Part shown: positions 9,101 to 16,345 of the stretch, piece after piece | Layout of the letters: the number at the start of each line of letters is the position of its first letter | How positions within the stretch are numbered: position 1 is the stretch's first letter | Assembly: GCF_001641335.1 (NCBI RefSeq) | Contig: NZ_LVEM01000005.1 | Span: 1 to 64,000 of the forward strand | Source of the DNA: Bradyrhizobium stylosanthis | GTDB taxonomy: Bacteria > Pseudomonadota > Alphaproteobacteria > Rhizobiales > Xanthobacteraceae | Length of the DNA: 64,000 nucleotides | Direction of reading: 5' to 3' | Position numbers and translations under genes: made by a program | The notes under the pieces: model-generated | What the model saw: the letters and a program-made list of their open reading frames with translations, nothing else | Database searches by the model: none | Told to the model about the DNA's origin: nothing

Positions 9101-9699
9101 TGATCGGACCCGAACAGCGGTGCCGCGACGCGCAACGTCGGAACATAGGGCATCTGGATCGTGCCATCGTCGACGTTCAGGTCGACCGGAGACACATAGA
9201 CCTGATCTTCCGAGAGCTTGATCGTGTCCAGGAAGAAGGCGCGCTCGTCCTTGTTCTGCAGGGCATTGTCGGGGACGATACGGACCGTCCCCGTCGGGCC
9301 GGACCGGTCGACGCGCAGATATTCGCGGCCGTCGGCGTCGATGATGCGAAATTTTGCGTAGGTCGCGTTGGCCCCGACAACGGCCACGAGCTGCGTCAGC
9401 AACCGGTCGCGCCAGCTCTTTTCGGAAAGATGGTCGACCGGATCGACGCCGTCGTTGAAATGCGCGTCGATCACGCCGCGCACGGCGGCACGGGAGCGGA
9501 ACGTCGCGATCACGGCGTGCGCGCCGTTGGTCTGGGTTTCGAGCTGGGACGCCAGCAGCTTTGATTGGGTCTCGATGCGGTCGAGCACGCGCGGCAGGAA
9601 GGCCTGTTCCAGGCTGTAATGGCTCAGCCACCCGACGGCAGCGACCGCAATCGCGACCAGCAGGATCATTGCGATGGCGAGCCGGGTTGCCAGCGTCAT
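6199..9699 (-). CDS. Hybrid sensor histidine kinase (Cache-HAMP-PAS x3-HisKA-HATPase-REC)
   Basis: A 1166-residue inner-membrane sensor. TM helices at about 7-26 and 322-344 flank a periplasmic double-Cache domain, followed by HAMP (345-395), three PAS domains (about 415-535, 550-655, 665-785), HisKA with phospho-His809 (GGVAHDFNN), HATPase with N-box (LNLALNARDAM), DTGSGIP and GKGTGLGLS, and a C-terminal receiver with Asp1098 (LLFTDVIMPG). The ligand is unknown; the Cache domain suggests a small extracellular molecule and the PAS domains a second cytoplasmic input. A receiver gene (9764-10186) lies just upstream on the same strand, 64 nt away, probably in the same operon. The FixJ-like regulator is a further candidate partner. 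Confidence 0.92.
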   Translation of the reverse strand: MTLATRLAIAMILLVAIAVAAVGWLSHYSLEQAFLPRVLDRIETQSKLLASQLETQTNGAHAVIATFRSRAAVRGVIDAHFNDGVDPVDHLSEKSWRDRLLTQLVAVVGANATYAKFRIIDADGREYLRVDRSGPTGTVRIVPDNALQNKDERAFFLDTIKLSEDQVYVSPVDLNVDDGTIQMPYVPTLRVAAPLFGSDHRLFGIVVVNIDMRQVFDRIRITSRSGEQVYVVGRNGDYLVHPDRTREYGLQLGTPTRWQDDFPYFANVTGSTLGATQVVPGGDGKPSGTAIAPAILAEGQWIGIIRVVPNAVFMAPAVIIEKTTLTIGLIAVMVAAVLAVLLAQSLTRPIVRLTAAVEAIGRGKPAEIPIEASGETGMLARAFARMVEETKAKTSALEHEVEERRRTEAARDQLAVRERLFSAAVESSDDSIVMQTLDGIVIGWNAAAERLYGYSADEAMGQPTSILLPPDRSEEGKDYLRRIAGGERIEHFETVRLRKDGTPVEISVSLSPIRGASGEIIGASGSARRLTDARRTERALQQQLEERRQLFDASQDLIMIMNSRGHIVQISPSCEAILGYRPDEMIGRSGVDFIHPSHLEQSREDMRALRRGEQPKLSDTRCIHKDGREVWLSWLGNWSDQAKRYFFVGRDMTEARLAEESLRDSEQLARNIVETALDAFIQTDERSIILNWSSRAEELFGWRRDEVLGRSSIDLIVSPGERERVAAGLARFLESREGQTLNRRRELMCCRRDGKEFKAELSVTALRRREGVLFNVFYRDLTDKIASEERIRHAEKMEAVGQLTGGVAHDFNNILTVITGTIEILADAVAKEPELAAITRMIDEAAGRGAELTQHLLAFARKQPLQPREIDINSLIVDTAKLLRPTLGEQILIESVFEDENCVAIVDPNQLTTALLNLALNARDAMPGGGKLILETGAAYLDEVYASVNDVRPGHYVLIAVSDTGSGIPANMLARVFDPFFTSKGPGKGTGLGLSMVYGFIKQSAGHIKIYSEEGHGTTIKMYLPPGKTPTAVGDGVTPATIEGGHETILVVEDDRLVRDYVLAQLHSLGYVTLQAANAAEALAIVAAGKPFDLLFTDVIMPGKMNGRQLADELLKTRPDLRVVYTSGYTENAIIHHGRLDSGVLLLAKPYRKSDLARIIRKALSA

Positions 9700-9763
9700 G
9701 TCGGCCCTGGCGCCGCGTCGCGAGCGGTCCCGAATGTTCTGCTACGCTGCAACATGGATCCTG

Positions 9764-10186
9764 TCATCGCCCGCCCGAACCGGCATCGGATTGCGGCACT
9801 GATGACGCCACCTTCAGGCAGCCGTCGACGGCCGCGAGCAGCGCGTCCGGACGGAACGGCTTCTGAAGGCTCGCCACCGCGCCGAGCTTGGTCGCCATTT
9901 TCAGGAAATCCGGTTCCGCATAGGCGTCCGGCGTGGCCGAGCGGCCGGAAATGACGATGATGGGAATGGCCGGGGACAGCGCCCGGATGTGGCGCATTGT
10001 CTCCAGCCCGTCCATGCCGGGCATGAATATGTCGAGGAACAGCAGGTCGAACCGGCCAGCCTCGAACAGCGCAAGTCCCTTGCGGCCATCGCCGGCGACG
10101 GTGACGTGATGGCCGGCCCTCTCCAGGAGCAGCCGGATCGTGATCTGTACGGCCGGGTCGTCATCCACAATCAGGATGTTGGCCAC
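9764..10186 (-). CDS. Single-domain response regulator
   Basis: A 140-residue CheY-like receiver: ILIVDDDPAVQ, phosphoacceptor Asp52 (LLFLDIFMPGMDG), Ser in IIVISGRS and Lys in SLQKPF. There is no output domain. It precedes the hybrid kinase on the same strand, so a phosphorelay between the two (kinase receiver or His809 to this protein) is likely but unproved. Confidence 0.87.
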   Translation of the reverse strand: MANILIVDDDPAVQITIRLLLERAGHHVTVAGDGRKGLALFEAGRFDLLFLDIFMPGMDGLETMRHIRALSPAIPIIVISGRSATPDAYAEPDFLKMATKLGAVASLQKPFRPDALLAAVDGCLKVASSVPQSDAGSGGR

Positions 10187-10573
10187 GTCAAAAATCCTCC
10201 GGGGCGGATGGGATGATCCAGCGACCCCAAATCAAAGCAATAAATGCGAAATTGTTGCGCGGATTCCGTCCGGCCCGCAAGCACTTCGCGTTTGCCGGGA
10301 TCGCCTTTCGCAGCGAGCCGAGGGGGCGAAGGGCTACGCCCTGTACGCACGCTTACGTGCATATGGCGGAAGGTTCCGAACGCCGTAACCCATTTCAGCG
10401 ACAGGAGATATTCTTCTCGCCGTAGTTGTACGGAACCAGGCCTTCACCATGGATTAAAGGCCGTGGACTACAATCTGCGATAGTTCCCTTATCGGTATTC
10501 GCGTATTTCATTTTCGCATTCTGGCATTCGACGAAGCCGGCCGAAAGCGGCCATCAGCACGAGAACCTCCCCC
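10187..10573. other. Intergenic region ahead of the chemoreceptor gene
   Basis: This 387-bp divergent gap has no coding sequence I would defend; its short open frames lack start signals. It holds the CCGTA-N4-TACGG palindrome (10420-10433), and the stretch from 10430 to 10530 is clearly richer in A and T than its surroundings, so the chemoreceptor promoter probably lies there. Confidence 0.5.
10420..10433. promoter_or_regulatory. Palindrome ccgta-gttg-tacgg, candidate operator
   Basis: Five-bp arms and a 4-nt spacer, the same core and spacing as 5284-5299. It lies 141 bp upstream of the chemoreceptor start. Recurrence beside two signalling genes in one locus suggests a shared regulator. Confidence 0.45.
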
Positions 10574-12706
10574 ATGTTCAAATCGATCGCGAACACCGGA
10601 ATTCGCACCCGGCTGCTCGGCGGCTTTGCCTTGATCTGTCTTCTGCTTGCGGCGACCGTGATCTACACCGTCGCCGCCGTCTCCGACATTTCGTCGCGGA
10701 TCAGGGCGGTCGTGGACCAGCGGGCGCCGGTCGCGATCGCGAGCACGGAACTCGTCGGCAATCTCTATTCCACGCTGTCGACATTGCGCGGCTATCTGCT
10801 GACGGGCGATGCGCAGGGCAAGCGCGATCGGGCCGCCGTCTGGGCCGAGCTCGATCGGACGGCCGCCGCCGTCGACCGCATGGCGGAGGGCTTTTCCAGC
10901 GCACAGAACAAGACCAATTGGAGCGAGGCCAGGGCGCTGATCGCCGAATTCCGCCAGGCCCAGGACAAGGCCGAACTCGCCGCCTTCACCCCGTCGGCCT
11001 ATCCGGCGAGCGAGCTGCTGGCGAAGGAGGCCGCGCCGCTGATCGCGACCATGTTCGCCGAGATCACCGCGATGATCGACGAGGAGGAGACGCTGGAGGC
11101 GACGCCGCAGCGCAAGCGCCTGCTCAAGACCTTCGCCGACGTGCGCGGCAATCTTGCCGCCGCGGGATCGCAATTGCGCCTGTATGTGGCCTCGGGCGAA
11201 GCCGCCGATCGTGACAAGTTCGAAAAGCCGCTGGCGACCTTCAGGGCCGCGCTTGCATCGGTCGGCACCCAGGCGGATCTGCTCACCGAACGGCAGGCGA
11301 ACGCCTACCGGGCCATTGCCAAGGCGAATGAGGCCTTCACCCCGCTGCCGCAGAAGATCTTCGCGATCCGCCAGACGCCGCAATGGAACGCGCCGGTCTT
11401 CATCCTGTCCACCGAGGCTGCGCCGCGCGCTTCTCGCATCCTCGATCTGCTCGACGGCCGCAAGGACGCCGATGGCAAGCGCTCCGGCGGTCTCAAGAGC
11501 GATGAGCAGTCGAAGCTCGCCGACGACGCCCGCAGCGTCGCCGATGCGGTCGAGAGATTGCTGCTGCTGCAATGGATCCTGCTCGCCGCGGGGCTCGCGC
11601 TCGGGACGGTGATTGCGATCCTGGTTGCGCGCTCCATCACGCGGCCGATCGTGGAGCTGGTGGGCGATTCCGCGCGCCTGTCCGGCGGCGACCCCAGTGT
11701 CGAATTCAGGACGGCCGAGCGCGGCGACGAGATCGGCGTGGTCTCGCAGGCGGTCGCCAAATTCCGCGACAACGTGATCGCCCAGCAACAGGCGGCGGCA
11801 TCTCTGGCGCGCGAGGCTGAGGCGCGCGAGGCGGCCAATCGCAACATGGAGGACGCGGTCGAGGACTTTCGCGGGACCTCGCGCGACCTGCTCGCGCTGG
11901 TCGGCGAGAATGCAGGCACCATGCGGCACACCGCGGAGAGTCTCGGCGGCATCGCCAACCATGCGACCAGCCAGGCAGCGTCCGCAGCGACCGCTTCCGA
12001 GCAGACCGCGGTCAACGTCCAGACCGTCGCCGCGGCGGCCGAAGAGCTCGCGAGTTCCATCGTCGAGATCGGCCGGCAGATCGAGCTGTCCAACAAGACC
12101 GTGCGCTCCGCGGGCGAGGTGACCGCGCGCTCGGAGAGCGAGATCGAGGGGCTCGCGCACGCCGCGCAAAGCATCAGCTCGGTGGTCGATTTGATCCAGG
12201 CCATCGCGGCCCAGACCAACCTGCTGGCGCTCAACGCCACCATCGAGGCCGCGCGCGCCGGCGAGGCCGGTCGCGGCTTTGCCGTGGTCGCGTCCGAGGT
12301 CAAGGCGCTGGCCGACCAGACCCGCAATGCGACGCAGGACATCGCCCAGCACGTTGCCGCGATCCAGAACTCGACCGGCAGCGCGGTCGCCTCCGTCAAG
12401 GAGGTCGCAACCGCCATGCGCCGGATCGACGAGGTGACCGCGGCGATCGCCAGCGCCGTGGAGGAGCAGGGCGCGGCGACGCGAGAGATATCGCAGAACG
12501 TCCAGATGGCGGCGTCGGGGACGCAGACGCTGGCAACCAGCATCGGCACCGTCTCCGGAGCCATCGCCGAAACCAACCGCTCGGCCGACGACGTGCTGGG
12601 GGCCGCGAACCACGTTTCGGGCGCGGCCGAGCGCCTCGCCACCGAGGTCCAGGCCTTCTTCGTCAGGCTGCGCACCGGTCCGGCGGACGGCCGCACCGCC
12701 GCCTGA
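10574..12706 (+). CDS. Methyl-accepting chemotaxis protein
   Basis: A 710-residue transmembrane chemoreceptor. TM1 (about 14-34) and TM2 (about 333-353) enclose a roughly 290-residue, mostly helical periplasmic domain. This is longer than a simple four-helix bundle and resembles the helical bimodular type. HAMP follows (about 354-405), then a long signalling coiled coil with the conserved hairpin tip (IAAQTNLLALNATIEAARAG, AGRGFAVVASEVKALADQT). It should form arrays with CheW/CheA such as those encoded at the window start. No C-terminal CheR-docking pentapeptide is seen. The ligand is unknown. Its stop codon abuts that of the convergent gntR gene. Confidence 0.93.
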   Translation: MFKSIANTGIRTRLLGGFALICLLLAATVIYTVAAVSDISSRIRAVVDQRAPVAIASTELVGNLYSTLSTLRGYLLTGDAQGKRDRAAVWAELDRTAAAVDRMAEGFSSAQNKTNWSEARALIAEFRQAQDKAELAAFTPSAYPASELLAKEAAPLIATMFAEITAMIDEEETLEATPQRKRLLKTFADVRGNLAAAGSQLRLYVASGEAADRDKFEKPLATFRAALASVGTQADLLTERQANAYRAIAKANEAFTPLPQKIFAIRQTPQWNAPVFILSTEAAPRASRILDLLDGRKDADGKRSGGLKSDEQSKLADDARSVADAVERLLLLQWILLAAGLALGTVIAILVARSITRPIVELVGDSARLSGGDPSVEFRTAERGDEIGVVSQAVAKFRDNVIAQQQAAASLAREAEAREAANRNMEDAVEDFRGTSRDLLALVGENAGTMRHTAESLGGIANHATSQAASAATASEQTAVNVQTVAAAAEELASSIVEIGRQIELSNKTVRSAGEVTARSESEIEGLAHAAQSISSVVDLIQAIAAQTNLLALNATIEAARAGEAGRGFAVVASEVKALADQTRNATQDIAQHVAAIQNSTGSAVASVKEVATAMRRIDEVTAAIASAVEEQGAATREISQNVQMAASGTQTLATSIGTVSGAIAETNRSADDVLGAANHVSGAAERLATEVQAFFVRLRTGPADGRTAA

Positions 12707-13423
12707 TCAATCCGCCAGATATTCGGGGTGATTGCTCCGGATCTTGTCGAGTTCGCTGAGCGTGCCCGAGAGATGGGTGCGCAGATGCTGCTGCACGGCA
12801 TCGGCGTCTCCGGCCTCGATCGCGCGCGTGATCAGCTTGTGATGGCGCACGATGTTCTGGGCCTTGCCGGGTGAGGGCAGATGCAGCCGCCGCAGCCGGT
12901 CGATATGTCCGCTGCGGCTGCGCACCAGCGCCCAAAGGTCCTCCTTGCCGGCGGCCGTATAGAGCTGCGCATGAAAATCGTTGTCGGCGGCCATGAAGGC
13001 CTCGAAGTCGCCGGCCTTCGCGAATTGCTGCTGGAGCGCGATGGCGTGGTCGAGGCGGATGACCAGGGCGTCGTCATGCTGTTCGGCCAGCAGGCGGACG
13101 ATCTCCAGCTCCAGCGCCTGGCGCAGGAAATGCGCCTGCTGGGCGCGGCCGATGTCGATCCGGCTGACCACGGTCGCGTGCTGCGGAAACACGTCGACCA
13201 GGCCCTCTTCCTCGAGCCGCATCAGGGCATCGCGCACCGGCGTCGAGCTGACGCCGAACTGGGCGGCGAGCTCGGCGCGCGACAGCGGTGCGCCGGGCGG
13301 CAGCTCCAGGGCGATGATCGCATTGCGCAGCCGCTCGAACACCTGCGGCGCGGCCTGACGGGCGCGGTCGAGCCGGGCGCCGGGGCGTGCGGCCGCGCGC
13401 TGCGTGGGGTGAGCTGCTTCCAT
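12707..13423 (-). CDS. GntR-family regulator, FadR/FCD subfamily
   Basis: A 238-residue repressor-type regulator. The N-terminal winged helix reads FERLRNAIIALELPPGAPLS with recognition region FGVSSTPVRDALMRLEEEG. The C-terminal all-helical FCD domain keeps its metal-ligand positions (Asp and His in DNDFHAQLY, then later His residues near HHKLITRAI and HLRTHL), and usually binds a small organic acid. I start it at ATG 13423; a GTG at 13450 in the same frame lies inside the palindromic operator. It diverges from the transport and sugar-acid genes and probably represses them and itself. Confidence 0.9.
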   Translation of the reverse strand: MEAAHPTQRAAARPGARLDRARQAAPQVFERLRNAIIALELPPGAPLSRAELAAQFGVSSTPVRDALMRLEEEGLVDVFPQHATVVSRIDIGRAQQAHFLRQALELEIVRLLAEQHDDALVIRLDHAIALQQQFAKAGDFEAFMAADNDFHAQLYTAAGKEDLWALVRSRSGHIDRLRRLHLPSPGKAQNIVRHHKLITRAIEAGDADAVQQHLRTHLSGTLSELDKIRSNHPEYLAD

Positions 13424-13442
13424 GTCGGATCCCGCTTGCCTT

Positions 13443-13468
13443 TGATGCACTAATATATTAGTGCATCA
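13443..13468. promoter_or_regulatory. Perfect 26-bp palindrome, probable GntR operator
   Basis: The arms (tgatgcactaata / tattagtgcatca) are perfect complements with no spacer. The site is centred between the gntR start (13423) and the importer gene (13514), the usual place for an autoregulated FCD-type operator. Its AT-rich centre (taatatatta) may overlap the -10 region of one or both promoters. Confidence 0.8.
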
Positions 13469-13513
13469 GCAGGGTCAACGCAGCTCGACGCTGGCCGGAG
13501 GAAACACACAACA

Positions 13514-14533
13514 ATGATCAAGCATCTTCGCAGCAAGCTTGCGGCGGCCGCCCTGTTGGCCGCAACCGTCCTCGCAGCGCCCGCGGCGCATGCGCAGCAG
13601 AAATCCGAGATCGCGCTGTCGCGCCAGCCCGGCATTTTCTACATGCCGAGCCACATCATGGAGAAGCTGAAGCTGATCGAGAAGCACGCGGCTTCCCTCG
13701 GCGTAGCGGGCGTGACCGCCAAATGGATCACCTTCTCCGGCGGCGGCGCGCAGACCGATGCGCTGCTCGCGGGCGGCGTCGACATCCTCAACACCGGCAC
13801 CGGCAATCTTCTCCTGCTGTGGGATCGCACCCGCGGCGGCGTGAAGGGCATCGTGGCCACCTCGGCCCAGCCGATGACGCTGATCAGCCGCGACGCCAAC
13901 ATCAAGTCAATCAAGGATTTCGGCCCCTCCGACAAGATCGCGGTGCCGACCGTGAAGGTCTCGACACAGGCGATCGTGCTGCAGATCGCAGCCGCCGAAG
14001 CCTTCGGCGCCGACCAATGGTCCAAGCTCGATGCCAACACCGTGCAGCTCGGCCATCCCGACGCCTATGCGGCGCTGTCCAATCCCAAGCACGAAGTGCA
14101 CACCCATTTCTCGATTCCGCCCTTCACTTTCCTGGAGCTGAAGAACGTGCCGGGCGCGCATGTCGTGCTGAATTCGCCTGATGTGATGGGCGGCCCGCTC
14201 AGCCAGGCGCAGTTCTTCACCACGACCAAATTCGCCGACGCCAATCCGAAGATCGTCCAGGCCGTACGCGATGCCACCAAGGAAGCGCAGGACCTGATCC
14301 GCAGCGACACCAAACAGGCCGTCGAGATCTACAAGGAGATCACCGGCGACAAGACCTCGGTGGAGGAACTGCTCGATCTCCTGAAAGAACCCGGCATGAT
14401 GGAGTGGAATCTCCAGCCGCAGGGCACGATGAAGTTCGCCGCGCATCTGTTCAAGACCGGCACGCTGAAGAACCAACCGAAGGCCTGGACGGACTATTAT
14501 CTCCCCCTCGCGCACGATCTGAAGGGCAACTGA
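13514..14533 (+). CDS. ABC transporter substrate-binding protein, NitT/TauT type
   Basis: A 339-residue periplasmic binding protein with a Sec signal peptide (LAAAALLAATVLAAPAAHA, cleavage near residue 26). The fold follows the NitT/TauT/SsuA pattern: early SRQPGIFYMPSHI, the GGGAQTDALLAGGVDI segment and the second lobe starting near GPSDKIAVP. A GGAGG site precedes the ATG. The stop overlaps the ATPase start (tgatg). Members usually carry sulfonates, nitrate, pyrimidine precursors or aromatic acids, yet the downstream enzymes here are sugar-acid types, so the substrate remains open. Confidence 0.9.
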   Translation: MIKHLRSKLAAAALLAATVLAAPAAHAQQKSEIALSRQPGIFYMPSHIMEKLKLIEKHAASLGVAGVTAKWITFSGGGAQTDALLAGGVDILNTGTGNLLLLWDRTRGGVKGIVATSAQPMTLISRDANIKSIKDFGPSDKIAVPTVKVSTQAIVLQIAAAEAFGADQWSKLDANTVQLGHPDAYAALSNPKHEVHTHFSIPPFTFLELKNVPGAHVVLNSPDVMGGPLSQAQFFTTTKFADANPKIVQAVRDATKEAQDLIRSDTKQAVEIYKEITGDKTSVEELLDLLKEPGMMEWNLQPQGTMKFAAHLFKTGTLKNQPKAWTDYYLPLAHDLKGN

Positions 14534-15294
14534 TGGCGCTGCTCGACGTCAATGGGGTGACGCTGCGCTACAAGACCTCCAGCGCCGTCGTCACCGCCAC
14601 GGAAAGGGTCAGCTTCACCGTCGACAAGTCCGATCGCTTCGTGCTGCTCGGGCCGTCCGGCTGCGGCAAGTCGACCCTGCTCAAGGCCGTCGGCGGCTAC
14701 ATGACCCCGAGCGAGGGTCGCATGACCATCAACGATCGCGAGATTCATGGTCCCGGCGCCGACCGCATGATGATCTTCCAGGAGTTCGACCAGCTCCTGC
14801 CCTGGAAGAGCGTGCTGGCCAATGTGATGTTCCCGCTGCTGACGGCGCGCAAACTCTCGCGCAAGGACGCCGAGGCGAAGGCGCGGGCCTATATCGAGAA
14901 GGTCGGGCTCACCCGCGTGGTCGATGCCTATCCGCACACGCTCTCCGGTGGCATGAAGCAGCGCGTCGCGATCGCGCGCGGCATGGCGATGGAGCCGGAT
15001 ATCCTCTTGATGGACGAGCCTTTCGCAGCGCTCGACGCGCTGACACGGCGCACCTGTCAGGACGAGCTGCTCCAGCTCTGGAGCGAGACCAAGTTCACCG
15101 TGCTGTTCGTGACCCATTCGATCGCGGAAGCGATCCGGATCGGCAACCGCATCCTGTTGCTGTCGCCGCATCCCGGCCGGGTCAAGGCCGAGGTGGTCGA
15201 TGTCGACAAGGCCTCGAACGAAGACGGCAGCGCCGGCCGGCTGGAGAAGGAGATCCACGATCTCCTGTTCGCCGGCGAAGCCACCGCGCATTGA
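14533..15294 (+). CDS. ABC transporter ATP-binding protein, NitT/TauT type
   Basis: 253 residues from the ATG that overlaps the upstream stop. Walker A GPSGCGKST, Q-loop FQEFDQLLPW, signature LSGGMKQR, Walker B ILLMDEPFAALD and the switch His in FVTHS are all intact. It energises import with the permease at 15485-16345. About 190 bp with a palindromic repeat separate the two, an unusual insertion within a transport operon. Confidence 0.92.
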   Translation: MALLDVNGVTLRYKTSSAVVTATERVSFTVDKSDRFVLLGPSGCGKSTLLKAVGGYMTPSEGRMTINDREIHGPGADRMMIFQEFDQLLPWKSVLANVMFPLLTARKLSRKDAEAKARAYIEKVGLTRVVDAYPHTLSGGMKQRVAIARGMAMEPDILLMDEPFAALDALTRRTCQDELLQLWSETKFTVLFVTHSIAEAIRIGNRILLLSPHPGRVKAEVVDVDKASNEDGSAGRLEKEIHDLLFAGEATAH

Positions 15295-15345
15295 ACGGGT
15301 CATCGCATATGAAGTGCATACTTTGGGCACCAGTAGCCTCCACGA

Positions 15346-15431
15346 CGTCATGGCCGGGCTCGTCCCGGCCATCCACGCCTTGCAACGCAGTACAAAGAAC
15401 GTGGATGCCCGGGACAAGCCCGGGCATGACG
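15346..15431. repeat. Palindromic repeat (cgtcatggccggg type), copy 1
   Basis: It starts cgtcatggccgggctcgtcc and ends gacaagcccgggcatgacg; both ends are inverted copies of one another, with ccatccacg / cgtggatg inside. It lies between the ATPase and permease genes of one operon, so it will be transcribed and fold. Its reverse complement is nearly the same as the copy at 32229-32313. Confidence 0.8.
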
Positions 15432-15484
15432 CCCTCTTGTGAATATTCAAACGCGATTACCCTGGCGCATTGAAGGAGCGTCCG

Positions 15485-16345
15485 ATGGCCGAAGCGAGAA
15501 TTCTGCTGCGTGACGCACCGGTCGCCGCCGGCGGCGCCGGCGAGGTCGAGCGCAAGCTGACCGTGCTCGAACTGTTGTGGAACGACGGCTTCGTGCGCAA
15601 GACCGTCATCATCCTGTTCCTGGCGGCGGTCTGGGAAGCCTACGGCGTCTATCTCGACAATCCCCTGCTGTTTCCGACCCTGCACGATACGATCGCGACG
15701 CTGTACGATCGGGTCAAGGACGGCACGATTCCGATGCGAGCCTGGACCTCGCTGAAAGTCCTGTTCATGGGCTATTCGGCCGGCATCGTGCTGGCCGCGA
15801 TCTTCACGATCCTCGCCATCTCGACCCGGATCGGCACCGATTTCCTCGAGACGGTCACGGCGATGTTCAACCCGCTGCCGGCGATCGCGCTCTTGCCGCT
15901 CGCGCTGATCTGGTTCGGGCTCGGCAATGGCAGCCTCGTCTTCGTGCTGATCCATTCGGTGCTGTGGCCGGTCGCGCTCAACACCCATTCCGGCTTCAAG
16001 AGCGTGTCCAACACGCTGCGCATGGTCGGCCGCAATTATGGCCTGCGCGGGCTGCCCTACGTGGCGAAAATTCTCATTCCTGCGGCGTTCGGCTCGATCC
16101 TCACCGGCCTCAAGATCGGCTGGGCGTTCGCCTGGCGCACCCTGATCGCGGCCGAGCTGGTGTTCGGCGTGTCCTCGGGGCAGGGCGGGCTCGGCTGGTT
16201 CATCTTCGAGAACCGCAACCTCCTCGACATACCTGCGGTCTTCGCAGGCCTCTTGACGGTGATCATCATCGGGCTCTTTGTCGAGAACCTGATCTTCCGC
16301 GCCATCGAGCGGAACACCGTGCAGAAATGGGGCACCCAATCATGA
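15485..16345 (+). CDS. ABC transporter permease, NitT/TauT type
   Basis: A 286-residue inner-membrane permease with about six membrane helices and the EAA-type loop (NTLRMVGRNYGLRGLPYVAKILIPAAF is residues 172-198). AAGGAG ends seven bases before ATG 15485; an earlier in-frame TTG at 15470 overlaps that site. Its last codons overlap the dehydratase start (ATGA), tying transport to catabolism in one mRNA. Confidence 0.9.
   Translation: MAEARILLRDAPVAAGGAGEVERKLTVLELLWNDGFVRKTVIILFLAAVWEAYGVYLDNPLLFPTLHDTIATLYDRVKDGTIPMRAWTSLKVLFMGYSAGIVLAAIFTILAISTRIGTDFLETVTAMFNPLPAIALLPLALIWFGLGNGSLVFVLIHSVLWPVALNTHSGFKSVSNTLRMVGRNYGLRGLPYVAKILIPAAFGSILTGLKIGWAFAWRTLIAAELVFGVSSGQGGLGWFIFENRNLLDIPAVFAGLLTVIIIGLFVENLIFRAIERNTVQKWGTQS

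Noticed and set aside
7135..9564. Plus-strand 809-codon frame
   Set aside because: It is antisense to the hybrid kinase, whose domains are complete; no domain in this frame.
10508..12613. Minus-strand 701-codon frame
   Set aside because: It is antisense to the chemoreceptor gene, which has all signature motifs.
15577..16341. Upstream extension of the dehydratase frame
   Set aside because: It overlaps the permease gene in another phase and lacks a domain; the dehydratase family starts at 16342.
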